A DNA stretch of 64,000 nt from Tubulanus polymorphus (taxonomy: Eukaryota; Nemertea; Palaeonemertea; Tubulaniformes; Tubulanidae), in contig NC_134027.1 in assembly GCF_964204645.1 (NCBI RefSeq), positions 17,594,485 through 17,658,484 of the forward strand, written 5' to 3'. Both the position numbers and the translations under genes were made by a program. The notes under the pieces are model-generated. The model saw only the letters and a program-made list of their open reading frames with translations, was not told the DNA's origin and ran no database searches. This document shows positions 42,300 through 53,086 of the stretch, piece after piece. Numbering within the stretch: position 1 is the first letter of the stretch; the number at the start of each line of letters is the position of its first letter.

Positions 42300-43120
42300 T
42301 GCCTCAATGTCCCTGTATACCGATCGAGTACGATGGAGTTTACACGCTGAAAAACATTGGGCTGCAGTGTAAGTGATTTAAGTGGAGCAATATAATGAGC
42401 GCCCTGCCCGGCTGCAACTGAGACGTAATCAAGTAAGACTGTAAAAATATTGCTGTAATGCTGCAATAACGGGTTTTCTGACATTTTACATACATGTGAC
42501 CTGAAGGGATTCATTGCTTGGGATTCCATCAGTTATTAACTTAAAATAATATTGATAATAGTGCTTTATTGGCGATCTAGAACTTTACATAATATATGTA
42601 TTCCATTATTTCAATTAAACAGATGTCTTTTATCGAATTAACTGAGATATGTCCTTATCCCTGTTAAACGTCAACGCATCAAAATAAGATTGAGTTCTTG
42701 ATTGAACAAATCAAGATCTTTAATGATGTGATAATATCGAAATGCTTCACGAATGCATGTTGAAATCAATTAGCATTTATTGAGTACAGGGGGTTTAATT
42801 CAGTTTCAAAGCTGGATCAAATCAAACACATGGTATAAGTACATATACACATAAGTGCCATATGCCAACGGGTACGATTAGTTCATGCAACTCCCAACGG
42901 AACTATGAAAGCGCCAAACAATTAAGGTACATCAGTACTTTTTACGTGGTAGCCCTTGTGGATCCACGTATCCCGGATATGTGTCGCGCTCCTTCAAAAT
43001 AGTCGCATGTAATGAACTGATAAGAATTATTTTGGTGAAATCTTTGTGTGCTTCCCAGTGCGAAATTTGAACCAGCAAGGTAGAAACCCGTTGTCGCTGC
43101 TTTGCAGCTATATTTCTAAT
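42300..43120. repeat. Family A-like end fragments in opposite orientations
   Basis: About 42,390-42,480 carries 'gccctgcccggctgcaactgagacgtaatcaag' type sequence and GCTGtaatGCTGCAATAACGGGTT; 42,990-43,117 carries 'ttttggtgaaatctttgtgtgcttcccagtgcga' type sequence, then GAAACCCGTTGTCGCTGC and GCTGCtttGCAGC. Both are diverged family A termini. No coding sequence. Confidence 0.5.
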
Positions 43121-43369
43121 TTTAATATGTTATGCTCAATTTCTTGTGTAATATCGGTTGATTTTTTTATTTCATATTATTTTTTGATGGTTTTATTTTG
43201 TTATTTATTGACACTAAGAATACTTTTCTTTCTCCCATTTATAAGGAAAGAAAATTAGAAGTGGTGATGAGTCGACCTCTTGACCTCTGTCCTGAAACTC
43301 ACATTTACTAATTACTAACTACACCTACTTACTAACATCACGTTGCATACTTTTCTTGTCGCTGCCCAG

Positions 43370-43590
43370 CTTAACGATTCTACTATTGAAAAAGAGTGTT
43401 TGGGTTTATTGTTAGCTTTTGAACACTTTGATGTATATTCTAGTTTAACTTATCACCCATCACCCATTTTTTGCAGATCGTAATCCTCTTGTTTTCTTGA
43501 ATAGTATGAAAAACAAAAACAGACAGCTCATGAGATGGAGTTTGATTCTACAGGATTATGATCTAGACATTTGTCTTATGCTCAACAGAT
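43370..43590 (+). pseudogene. Ty3/gypsy-type RNase H remnant
   Basis: Frames across this stretch read STIEKECLGLLLAFEHFDVY, then (in shifted frames) a DH.PL-like block, RNPLVFLNSMKNKNRQLMRW and SLILQDYDLDICLMLN. This is the RNase H end of a Ty3/gypsy polyprotein (E K E..LLA..HF, F L..M K N K N.R L.RW). At least two shifts; nothing else of the element is seen nearby. Confidence 0.65.
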
Positions 43591-44568
43591 ATAAATAGAT
43601 ATGAACTTGTGGAAAAATGCGGAGTAATTGTATTGTGAATTTGCAAGTGTTGTGAAATTAATCATATAGTCCATGATTATTGTGTTCTTGTAAAAATTAC
43701 CATGAGTAATTTTTATCTTTTTGTGGGGCGTGTCAAACTCCTTTAAATAATAATTCATATACTGGTGTGTTCCCTCTACCATACTGTTTAATCTGCTCTA
43801 ACTTCCTGTGTACATATGCAATACTGTAACACAAATTCAGTTCTAAAACTGCTGAATAAAGCATATGAATGTCTGTACTCTGCTGCTCAGTCTTTGGTGT
43901 GGATCATTGGTGGTTTCATAGCGGGCCTTTAAATCCTTGAACAGCCTTGAATTATCAAAAGCAAATTCAAGGCCTTGAAAAGCTTTGAATTTAGCACTAT
44001 GCTCTTGAAAATTTATATTGGAGCCTTGACTTTCAAAAATGTTGCATAATTGTAGATTGATGATAGTTTTTGTAATGATGGAAATTTTGGTGAAAGTGTG
44101 ACATTGTTTATAATTCCGCACACAACAAGCCCGGCCCGAACATATGAATATACGATGAAACCGTGCGTTCAGGAAATCCTCGTCATTTTGTTTTATTTCC
44201 TCATATGGCTTCCCCAATAACTTCAGAAGTACTGAAATCCCAGATTTTCCCGTATCCCACAAACAGCCAATCACATTCGCTGATCGAGACTACACTCCAG
44301 TCCCAGTGAAAAATAGGTCCGCCCCAGTGAAAAGTAGGTCACCATGCTCAGATAACATGGTCAACTCAGGAGAAAATTTAGGAGTTCATTTTCGGGGTTT
44401 ATTAAGTGTAGTTCAAAAAGTACATCGATAGTACTCGCTCAAAAAATGGCAACACTTCCAACAAGGATTGAACTTTTATACATGTATATTCCAATTTCAA
44501 GTATCTAAATTTTCATTATGTAAAAACGTGCCATTACTTAAAATAAATTAAAAATGAATTGTGCTTAA
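43591..44568. other. No recognised gene
   Basis: A 143-codon minus-strand open frame (43,843-44,274) starts MIGCLWDTGKSGISVLLKLL and shows no domain I know; it may be the relic of an element gene. Duplicated 'cccagtgaaaantaggtc' strings lie at 44,301-44,341. Confidence 0.3.
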
Positions 44569-45184
44569 AGCCGGGCGCAAGCGACAAAATCGCCTAGTGT
44601 GCGGTCACTGGCAACTATTGTCGGTTGACAAATCGTCGCCGGCGACAAGATCGCTCAGTATCTGGCATACCAGATATTCCGCGACAAGATCGCCGAGGAT
44701 CGGCAGCAAATCGCGTAGTGTGCGGCCACTAGCGACGAATCGCTTCGAATCCATTAAAAAACAGCCAATCAGTGCCAAGATAGAAATCATGTGCATTCAC
44801 AAATCGCGGCCCCGACAGACGAACAAGAATCGGCATGGGATACACCGAAAGGGGACAAATTGGTGGAAATGTGGCCGGAAAAAGCCATGTTTGTTCGACG
44901 TGTCCTATGATTCTTATAGCGACTGCTGCTTTCTTCTTTCGGCTAACCATATTATAGCGTATAAACAAATTCTGACGATAATATTAGCAAAAATTTTATT
45001 CGATTACATCTGCTCGACCATTTTGTAATCATGTGACTACACAAGTGGCACTACTTCGCGGTCTGCGATTCGGTTATAAAAATCGTCTAATGTGCGGCTG
45101 CTGACGACGGACGATTTTTATGAAATCGCCCATGATTTAAATCTTTCTTCTGGCGACTAAAAATCGCCTAGTGTGTGCCCGGCT
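44569..45184. mobile_element. TIR element with AGCCGGGC ends
   Basis: It begins AGCCGGGCGCAAGCGACAAA and ends CTAGTGTGTGCCCGGCT; the terminal AGCCGGGC is inverted, and subterminal 'aaatcgcctagtgtg' occurs near both ends in direct orientation, with further 'gcgacaagatcgc' and 'gtgcggcc' repeats inside. The 155-codon open frame across it has no domain and is probably chance. The pattern is like that of Harbinger-type MITEs, but I cannot fix the superfamily. Confidence 0.55.
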
Positions 45185-45540
45185 AGGGATTATTTTTCAA
45201 AAATAAGTCCCCTAAAAATAAAGCAATTACCATGAAATTATTCTGGGCTCGAATACTCATTATCCCAAACCTAACATTGATACTCTATTCATATTCATTT
45301 TCAATAAAAACTGCTTGCAACAGACCGTTTGTATAGGTAAACCTACGGGGTTCACCAAAAATGTTCACTTTTCAGAAATAGAGTGACTATCAAACAATCA
45401 CTAAGAAGCGAATTGAAAGGTGTACCATTTCAGAGTGTCTGTTTTACACTTCTGGAAAGTAGCTGATATCGTTATTTGCTTATTGTTTTCAAGCGGCTAC
45501 TAAGTAAAAGAAGACGTTTAAGCTCTATAGTGGGATAGAC
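45185..45540. other. No gene seen
   Basis: Spacer without supported coding sequence. Confidence 0.45.
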
Positions 45541-45808
45541 ATGTTCTTGGATTCAGCCTTTCAATTATCTGATAGATGTCAAGATAACAGTAATCTCTTA
45601 TCTACTGTAGGTACAGCAAGAACCTATGAGACTACACAGATTCATCTGCCAATGACAAACCCTATACCTGCATCATCTGCAACACCAGCATCTTCAACTG
45701 GGTTACCATCTTCTGCGCCATCATTACCCTCTGGGTTGCCACCGTCTTATGATGACGTAATGTCTGATGAAAGTCATTATGAACCAAAAGTGACCACGAC
45801 TCATGTAA
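45541..45808 (+). CDS. Possible exon with a PPxY motif
   Basis: An open frame from ATG to a consensus donor (CAT|GTAAGT at 45,807; stop without splicing at 45,822). It starts MFLDSAFQLSDRCQDN, then a Pro/Ser/Ala-rich stretch (SSATPASSTGLPSSAPS) and LPSGLPPSYDDVMSDE. The PPSY motif binds WW domains and is usual in short cytosolic tails of LITAF-like and other membrane-trafficking proteins and in some retroelement Gag proteins. No further domain is linked here, so it is either the first exon of a host gene or a relic. Confidence 0.3.
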
Positions 45809-46113
45809 GTGTCATTGTGTAACGAGTTAAAAACCTTATGCAGAGTTAGAACGAATGAATGATTTGGAAGATTTATTCCTTAAGATAGAAAGTGTTTTCC
45901 CTAATTTGAAAAATTAGTTGAATCTTTTTTCATCCAACCTCCCAAATTAGCGTGAGGGCCATAGGAACGCGCTTAACAACGAAATTTTGCAATTCGTAAA
46001 TCGTAGAGCGCAGTGATGTCACTCCGGGAATACAGTATAAGCCGGAAGTAATCTTATACGCTCTACATGGCGCCCCACTTTTGATTTTCTCATAAAAAAT
46101 CGCCAAAATCAAG

Positions 46114-46349
46114 ATGACAAGGCGTTGTGTTGCGATGCACTGCTCACATTCGCATAATAGATTGTATGAGTGGCCAAAGGATAAGAGGAGAGCGCACCTT
46201 TGGACTGCATTCATCAGTACGAAGCAATGAATGGGAAGGCTCCTGCTACTAGTACGATGTCAGGACCAACGTTGTGTCATCACCATTTTACCAATGAGTG
46301 CTTTAAAAACCTCTTCCGATTTCAATGTGGCTATTCTTAGCAGTAAGTA
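46114..46349 (+). pseudogene. Second THAP-domain fragment
   Basis: MTRRCVAMHCSHSHNRLYEW and PKDKRRAHLWTAFISTKQ are followed by a stop (46,228); in another frame TLCHHHFTNECFKNLFRF gives the closing Cys-His motif, then a GTAAGT donor-like site (46,350). The residues and exon layout mirror the THAP exon at 6,729-6,956 (MPRRCVAIYCSHDDGRLFKW), so both descend from the same gene or transposon family. The frameshift and stops make it a relic. Confidence 0.65.
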
Positions 46350-46649
46350 TTCTTCGCAATTTTTTAATGGAATTGAAGTAATCATTTTACCATCAACCAC
46401 CGCCACATGCCATGGATGGCCGGATCCATTATGTTTCCATTGTCATTATTTTCTAATCCAAAATATGAACAAAAAAGGCACAAAACATATAAAAGTCATT
46501 GATAAATTGTTTTATGAATGAATATCTAATTTGTTTATTGCCTTTAGAAATGTCGATGACAATGTTCTAGTCTTGAAATCTAGGGATTATGAAAGGAATT
46601 TGAATGCCTTGTCTGCTAACTTATTTTATCAGCTGCCCAGGTAGATGTC
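46350..46649. other. Intron-like remainder, no gene seen
   Basis: Follows the THAP relic; no further exon recognised. Confidence 0.4.
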
Positions 46650-47078
46650 GAGTTTCCACAGCTGGCAATACTCAAAGATTTTATTGATTGTATATTGTAA
46701 GCTTAGGGCAGATTCTGCTAGAATAACAGCATCATCTGCATATAACAATAATAGGAGTCAGAAACAAACATCTAAACTTTCTTGTTCCCAAAAAAACCTA
46801 ATACCATCACACTGACTTTCAATCAGAAACGATTCCATGTCATTCAAATATACTGAAAAAAGTATAGGGGAGAGGTTCTCACCTTGTCTCAATCCTTTAA
46901 AACTCTCAAATTACTCTGAGTTGACACCGTTTACTTGATCACATGATTTTGCATCTTGATAGATATAATAAATTACTCGTAATATTTTTCCAGTTATACC
47001 AGTATTTATCACTTTATGCCAGTGCTTTACGCCAAATTGAATCGAATGCTTTTTGATAATCGAAGGATACAAAATAAC
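46650..47078 (-). pseudogene. LINE reverse-transcriptase fragment
   Basis: Minus-strand frames read FVSFDYQKAFDSIWRKAL (catalytic Asp), GITGKILRVIYYIYQDAKSC, FKGLRQGENLSPILFSVYLN, and after stops LLLLYADDAVILAESALSLQ (the YADD active site). Several stops and a frameshift. Related to the non-LTR elements of the Jockey/RTE/L1 range; only the RT core is present. Confidence 0.75.
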
Positions 47079-47089
47079 TTCTTATTGTT

Positions 47090-47560
47090 TGCTAGAAATA
47101 ATTCAATCAATGAATACGTGGTCATTCGTTGCCGCTTGTCCACAAATTTTACAATTTGGATCAGATTTTATTTTCCAAAGTACTAATTTTGAAGCTGCTG
47201 CTAGAGTATTATGTAGTAATTTCCAATGGATATCACTCAAATCGTCTTTCATTATGTTTATTATAAACTTCATTCGAGATTTCTGGCCAGTTCTGATCAT
47301 TATTTAACATTTCAGTAATTTCGGTTTGCACAATCGGTGTGATTTGTTGGAGATTTTTTAATTATAGAATTCTATAAATTTGAGATGATAAAAGTTTTCC
47401 TATAGTACAATCTATATAACCAAATTGCACATAAATATTTGGTAATTCATCAGGGTCTAAATTTTGGTCAGAGAATTAGTTTCCAATGTTGTGGTATCGC
47501 ATTGTATATAGATGTGTGTTTAAATCTATTTGTTAATGTTTCGTTGAATGCTTTGTTGAA
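47090..47560 (-). pseudogene. LINE C-terminal fragment with zinc-knuckle-like motif
   Basis: The minus frame reads MKDDLSDIHWKLLHNTLAAA and KIKSDPNCKICGQAATNDHV, with C..C......H pattern typical of the C-terminus of L1/Tx1-type ORF2. It lies upstream of the RT piece in the same orientation, the reverse of the order within one element, so it comes from a different insertion. Confidence 0.55.
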
Positions 47561-48276
47561 AAACTGTCCATGATTTTTATAAATGTCTGTAGTATTCATT
47601 TGTAATGACTGTTTTGGTATTTTATTGTGAATGATGTTTAAAGCATTCCAGCCTGGGCTTAGATATTTTTGACGCCTTATAAAACGTTAACATTATGAAA
47701 CCTAAACAATTCTAACCATTCAGCGTCATTTTACAAACGACAACTGTAAATCGATGTGCAAAACGTCACAGGTCTATGTGTACACATACAAGCTATTTGG
47801 CAAAATATTATTGACTAAGACGTAGAATGTCTTCCTGTGATTATATAATGAGCTCTATTTGAACGTCGAAATGTTATATTTCATTGAATATCATTAGAAG
47901 ACGTATTGTAATAGTAATGGATGTATGATTATATCAGAAGCGGCAGGCATGAATCGAAATGATAAGTAAATCGGATTATTCGGTCGAAATGGCGGATGTA
48001 TACACGATTTGGAAGTCTGATATAAAATTAGGACCCTGACATGGGGATGCCGGTGGAATGATGAAGCTAGCTACGATCTGTGTAGGGCCGGCGTGAATTT
48101 CATCGGCGGCTACAAGCGGTCAATATAAAAATGTGTAAACATACAATTTCAATATTCGAATGTTTTAGAAAATGTGTTCGATATTAGGGGTATGCAGGTT
48201 TCATGAGATTAGCAATTTATAATAGCATAGCTGTCATATACGGCTCCGCGTCCTCTGATGGCATTAGGTGACAATT
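47561..48276. other. No gene seen
   Basis: Spacer with no supported coding sequence. Confidence 0.4.
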
Positions 48277-48440
48277 CAATTCAATTCTTTATTGATCCTC
48301 ATAACATATAAAATTCCCGAATTCAATAAAGTTACAAATTTTAGAATAAAAAAAATACAACATACAAAACACATGCGAAATTCGTACAGAATAACATAAA
48401 CATGTTATTTAAAATGACATTGTCTACTTTAACCCAGACT
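48277..48440 (-). repeat. CR1-like LINE 3' tail
   Basis: On the minus strand this ends ...GATCAATAAAGAATTGAATTGAA, the short-repeat tail usual at 3' ends of CR1/L2-type LINEs. Only the untranslated end is left. Confidence 0.45.
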
Positions 48441-49502
48441 CAAGAAGATATCGAGTGACCGAGCCAAACCGCGCCGACACGGGCCGGCTGGCTAGTCCAC
48501 ACGATATGCTCCCGATGAAGCAGAAATCAGACGAGCTCTTTCCTCAACTATGGAGGCAATGATGTTGCAGACCAACTTAGAAGCAAAAGTGAATGAAGTC
48601 GGACGCAAGTTATCAATTATTGACAATTTTCAATAAAAAAATTAAACCACTAGCTCACTACAGCCGGAAGACCTCGCATCACCTAACCAAATCGCCAAAT
48701 CTCATAATTCCCAAAATTTCTTAAAACCTCGATTTCAAATTTGCAATTCCACATTAGCTTATCTCGAAAATTCTACATTTTTTTCGCAGGCGTCAAATAA
48801 TTTATTAAAATAAATTTTCTTGTTGCAAATTGTAGTTGATAAGTGGTTTTTAAGTGTGTTGGTTTTAGAGCGTGGTTAATTATCGTCTTAATCGCCTGTG
48901 TTTGTTGTCTGTATTCAATGTTGTGTAATTCGCGAGACCTCCGTGTTCGACTTTTTGCTGTCTATTGGGCTGTCTATTGCAATGGCTTTGCACTGAAATA
49001 AAATGCTATCAGCGAAATTTCACTAAGCTGCTGTTTAAACCGCTGAGAGAAATTTAATTTCAAACACGCATTATCATCTTTTAACAAGCGTTCCTTTAAA
49101 TTTCCTGACAAAAGTTTTGCCCTTAGTCGATAAGCCCGATTAATGAGCCGCGTTTATGCAATTCTTAAAATTAGCAAAAATTGCAGTCTTTACAATGCGA
49201 GATGTTTTTATCGTGTAACATGGTGGTTTTTATCCTTTAACATGTACATGTCATACTTGAAAATGTAAATGTGATGCATGTTGACACACCTGTGTTCAAA
49301 GAACACGCATCTAACAGACACATTGGAAGCAAAGCCAAACATTGGTTGTGTAGGCCCGACTGGGTAAAATGGCCCAGTTTCCACATGTGAAAGTGAAAAA
49401 AATCGATTGAGGAAATATCGGCCTATTTTCTCCTCGTATGAACTTCTGTGAAGTGTTTAAGAGAAAGCCTCCGCCACCAAGCACGCCCGGGCTGAACATT
49501 TT
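48441..49502. other. No clear gene; possible LINE ORF1 scrap
   Basis: A stretch near 48,510-48,640 reads APDEAEIRRALSSTMEAMML and NLEAKVNEVGRKLSIIDNF, a heptad-like pattern that could be from a LINE ORF1. The rest has no recognised content. Confidence 0.3.
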
Positions 49503-50321
49503 TAGCTCCGCTGTGACCGAAGGAGCTAATGGGTTAGGGGGTGAGCCGTCAACGTCCGTCCGTTCGTTCGTTCGTTCGTTCGTCTGTCAACTTTTTCTTC
49601 AAATCGCTGCAGTTTTAACATGATCAATCAAGGTTTATATGAATATCATATAAACCTTAACAGGTTTCTTCATGTTTCCCTCCATCTTGAATTTTTGTAT
49701 TTGTATTACTTTGTACGATTATTATAATTCAAAATGGAAAAATAAATAATAATAATAATCAATTCCAAATTTGGTATGAATGTCGTATGGACCAAGGCCT
49801 ATAAAGTAACAGAGACATTTTCTGGATTCGTCCTCCAGGGGACGCCCCTGGGGGTGGTGTTTCTATTTCTTCAAATCGGTACTAGTCCTACAGTTTTAAT
49901 CAGATCAATTCTAAATTTGGTATAAATATTCTATGGACCAAGGCCTATAAAGTAACAGAGCCATTTTTTGGATTCGTAACCCAGGGGCGCCCCTAGGGGT
50001 GGAGTTTCTATTTCAAATCGCTACTCGTCCTACAGTTTTAATCAGATCAATTCCAACTTTGCTATGAATGTTTTATGGACCAAGGCCTATAAAGTTACAG
50101 AGCCATTTTTTGATTCGTCCAACAGGGGGCGCCCCTGGGGTTGAGTTTCTATATATTCAAATCGCTTTTAGTCCTACAGTTTTAATCAGATCAAGTCCAA
50201 ATTTGGTATGAATGTTCTATGGACCAATACCTACAAAGTACTGAGCCCTTTTTGGATTTAGCCCAAAGGGGGCACCCATAGGTATGCAGCTTCTATTTCT
50301 TCAAATCACACAGCGGAGCTA
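49503..50321. mobile_element. TIR element TAGCTCCGCTGTG with four internal tandem repeats
   Basis: Left end TAGCTCCGCTGTG (49,503-49,515), right end CACAGCGGAGCTA (50,309-50,321): a perfect 13-bp inverted repeat. A (GTTC)n run follows the left end. About 49,757-50,300 consists of four repeats of roughly 145 bp, each with 'cagatcaattccaaatttggtatgaatg', 'tatggaccaaggcctataaagt' and 'gcccctgggg' type strings. No coding potential. The plan (short TIR, CCGT/GTTC run, degenerate 140-bp repeats) parallels family D. Confidence 0.65.
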
Positions 50322-51186
50322 TATAAGCCGATAGGCACTTTGTTTAATACGCGCTGATTGGCTAAAGAAATATGTTGATATCTAAAAAGAAGCAATGAAT
50401 CTTGATAGTTTTTCAATTTATAACTATAAATTGTCTAACAAACTTCATTTTAATTCCATACACAGTGTATGATATACGTAAAGGAAATCATTCAGCATCA
50501 GTGGTTTATGCTGTACGGAGCATGTCTATTTGAGTCATTTGGGGAAAACCCACTACCACTTTCATATTCATGATGAGTCATGCAGTTGCATGTGATTATT
50601 ACGTGTGTATAATACTGAGATTGTTTCATTTGACAGATTCTCATAAGGTTTACTTGGTTCTACTTTCTTAAATATTAATGCGCGGACCCCCTGAACATGA
50701 TGTGTTCCCATCACTCTTTAAGGTAATTCCTATATTTCCGAACGAAGTTTCTGCAAAAAGAAGTCATGGAAATGATCTAATACCTCAGTGGCAGGTGTAA
50801 CATATTTTTCAGGGCACTTTTTCCACCAGCAAGTAATAAGATGTCTCAGTACCTAGAAATTGTATAAAATTGCACTGAAATATCATATTTTAAACCCTTG
50901 TTTTGTCTGCATGGATACTTAACTTGCCCTTTTCAATGTCCATGTTCCTAGATATGCCCTTCTAGTATATTTTAAATATAAAATTGATTGGTGGACAGTT
51001 CATTTATAATCGAAGCTGCCGCGTCAAGCCCCATGGGGCTCTTGTTTGTGTATTATGTCTTTACTGACCAGGCGTTTACATTGTCCCATAGGAAATTGAT
51101 GGTTTTTGGTTCAAAGATTTTTATATATTTATCCGAAATTGGAAAAATTTCGGAAGTGTACCATTATATAGGTTGTATAAAAGAGT
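50322..51186. other. No gene seen
   Basis: Spacer with no supported coding sequence or strong repeats. Confidence 0.45.
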
Positions 51187-51587
51187 TTATGACGGCCTTT
51201 TGCCATGTAAAGATAATTTAGTTTGGCGCCAAAGATTCATAATATTTTGAATTGTATTTATTTTCGGATTGCAGCTTACATCATCAGTATTCTCATTTCC
51301 GAAATGAATTCCATAAAATTTCATTGATTTCTTCCAATTTAAGTCCAAAGGCTTATCGTTTCTAACTTTCCAAGATCCTAACCACGTGCACTCAGTTTTA
51401 TTTTTATTAATTTTTGCATTCGATAATCGTTCAAACAATGCTAAAGTTGTAAAGACTGTGTTCAATGATTCTAAGTCGGTTAGACATAGTGTGGTGTTAT
51501 CTGCATATTGTGTGACTTCAATTTCTGTATCGTCTGGTAATTTCACTTTAATGTTGTTGTTTTCGCGTATTTTGATTGCTAATTGTT
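51187..51587 (-). pseudogene. LINE (L1/Tx1-like) reverse transcriptase, downstream half
   Basis: The frame reads EQLAIKIRENNNIKVKLPDD, EIEVTQYADNTTLCLTDL (YADD box with Asn for the second Asp), FERLSNAKINKNKTECTWLG and MKFYGIHFGNENT. The frame upstream of EQ is interrupted exactly at the BEL/Pao LTR; the upstream half resumes at 63,304 on the other side. The YADN change would inactivate the enzyme. Confidence 0.8.
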
Positions 51588-51732
51588 CTGTCTCTACTTT
51601 CCAGACATAAAACACCAAGAAATCCTTTGAGTAATGAAATACTAATGTGTATTTACAGCATTAAAAATAAACAGCTTACAATCCGCTTGCGGGAACAACA
51701 AAGATAATCCAAAAACCCCACCAAACCACAAA

Positions 51733-51822
<90 letters not shown>

Positions 51823-51893
51823 CCGAGGAGCATGCCGGGAACCCGCGAAAAATTAAGCGGGAAACGACGTGATTGGAGGGAAAATTCCCGACA
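51588..51893 (-). repeat. BEL/Pao LTR (3' LTR on the minus strand)
   Basis: Begins TGTCTCTACTTTCC and ends TTCCCGACA (TG...CA). Nearly identical to the other LTR except for (AT)n length and a few indels. Contains an (AT)n tract of about 84 bases (51,738-51,821). Confidence 0.85.
51738..51821. repeat. (AT)n microsatellite inside the LTR
   Basis: Uninterrupted TA/AT dinucleotide run within the left LTR; the matching tract in the other LTR is longer. Confidence 0.95.
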
Positions 51894-52109
51894 TTCTCCC
51901 GGCCCAAAACAATAGAAAACATTAGATAATAATGATAGTTTAGCATCGATAAAGTTTTAATAGCAATGAAGTCTACGCTGAATAATTTCACTTTTAAACG
52001 AGCGTTGATCACAGAAAACTAGCCGTACCGGTATTGAGGTATAACGCAAATATCGCAACACAATAACACCATTCGTTCGATTGTGTAAACCTAAAGAGGT
52101 TTACAGAGA

Positions 52110-52354
52110 GGAGAGAATCCCACAATGATAATAAAAAGTCCGAAAATGAAACTTCGAGATAGTAGTTTATTTCAACGTTTCGACTATATCCTAATAGTCA
52201 TCTTCAGGAATAAGGATATAGTAAATATATATTAGGATATAGTCGAAACGTTGAAATAAACTACTATCTCGAAGTTTCATTTTGGGACTTTTTATTATCA
52301 TTGTGGGATTCTCTCCTCATCGCGTCAACACGGATATAGTGTTCTACCAATCGT
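52110..52354 (-). mobile_element. Foldback insert with hammerhead-like core, 14-bp target duplication
   Basis: Flanked by identical GAGGTTTACAGAGA at 52,096-52,109 and 52,355-52,368. Inside, two inverted arms of about 84 bp ('gagaatcccacaatgataat...cgactatatcctaat', 52,112-52,195, and its complement 52,231-52,314) enclose a short loop. The target duplication shows it inserted as a unit. The arrangement and sequence type recall ribozyme-bearing terminal repeats of Penelope-like elements or retrozymes. Confidence 0.65.
52167..52213 (-). ncRNA. Putative type I hammerhead ribozyme
   Basis: Minus strand: TTATTC, then the core CTGAAGA (fits CUGANGA), stem II GACTAT-loop-ATAGTC, core GAAA, a two-base-pair stem III AC/GT, cleavage-type UU, then GAAATAA pairing with TTATTC as stem I. 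All conserved core positions are present. Such minimal hammerheads with a tiny stem III are known from Penelope-like elements. Activity is not shown by sequence alone. Confidence 0.55.
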
Positions 52355-52588
52355 GAGGTTTACAGAGACTTATAACACAAACACATTCGCTACACTTCAC
52401 TCATCGCTGTCGTTATCAGCGACTATTTCTTTAATTTTCTTCTTTGCGGCTTTTGCGGCCGCACGTTCCGGGCGGCGAAATCCCGGTTCCATTGACTCCT
52501 GAGTTCCGGTAAGTTGTTCTCGCTCAAGTTCAGAAACTGACGAAACTTCCAAAGGAAACAGTTTCTTTATCGGACGCGATGTTACCCC

Positions 52589-53086
52589 CTACGAGGTTCG
52601 AAAATGTGCAGAGCGAACGAGCCCATGGCCGGCAACATTAACATCAGTTACAACGCCGAACCGCCACGATAAATGTTTTGAGTTATCACCTAACTGAACT
52701 ACATCGCCAACTTTTACAAACGAACGCGAAACACCGGAAGACGAATGCTTCTCACGAAGGGCCGTTGAATACTCGCGCTTAAAGCGCTCACAAAAATGGC
52801 GATACAAAAAAGCTCTAAACTTGGCACGACTCACTAAATCACTTTGACACAGGTAATTCGGATCGCAGATTTCATCAATATCAACAACAGGATATGGAAC
52901 ATTTCTAATCCTACGCCCTTGAAATAACATAGACGGGGTTATAGGATCAGGATCTTCGATATCTGTAGGCACGTATGTTAGCGGGCGGTCATTTAATATC
53001 GACTCAATCTCGACAATTACAGTACACAATTCTTCCCGATCTAATTTTGTACGGCGAAAAACTTTCTTCAATAAATCTTTGCACAT
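52589..53086 (-). pseudogene. BEL/Pao integrase C-terminal region
   Basis: Reads VVEIESILNDRPLTYV-type sequence (here TVIVEIESILNDRPLTYVP), PDPITPSMLFQGRRIRNVP, FRAFLYRHFCERFKREYSTA and SFVKVGDVVQLGDNSKHLSW, the conserved end of BEL/Pao polyproteins (DUF5641-type domain). The preceding integrase core is in another frame, with a shift at about 53,090-53,150 where the catalytic Glu helix should lie. Confidence 0.8.

Noticed and set aside
44561-45028. 155-codon open frame in the AGCCGGGC element
   Set aside because: Built from the internal repeats of a TIR element; no domain, and the composition is explained by the repeats.
46231-46521. 96-codon open frame after the THAP relic
   Set aside because: It runs in the wrong frame through the THAP cysteine-histidine motif and the following intron-like sequence.
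51653-52012. Open frames with long Tyr-Ile runs (also 63,017-63,429)
   Set aside because: These are translations of the (AT)n microsatellites in the LTRs.
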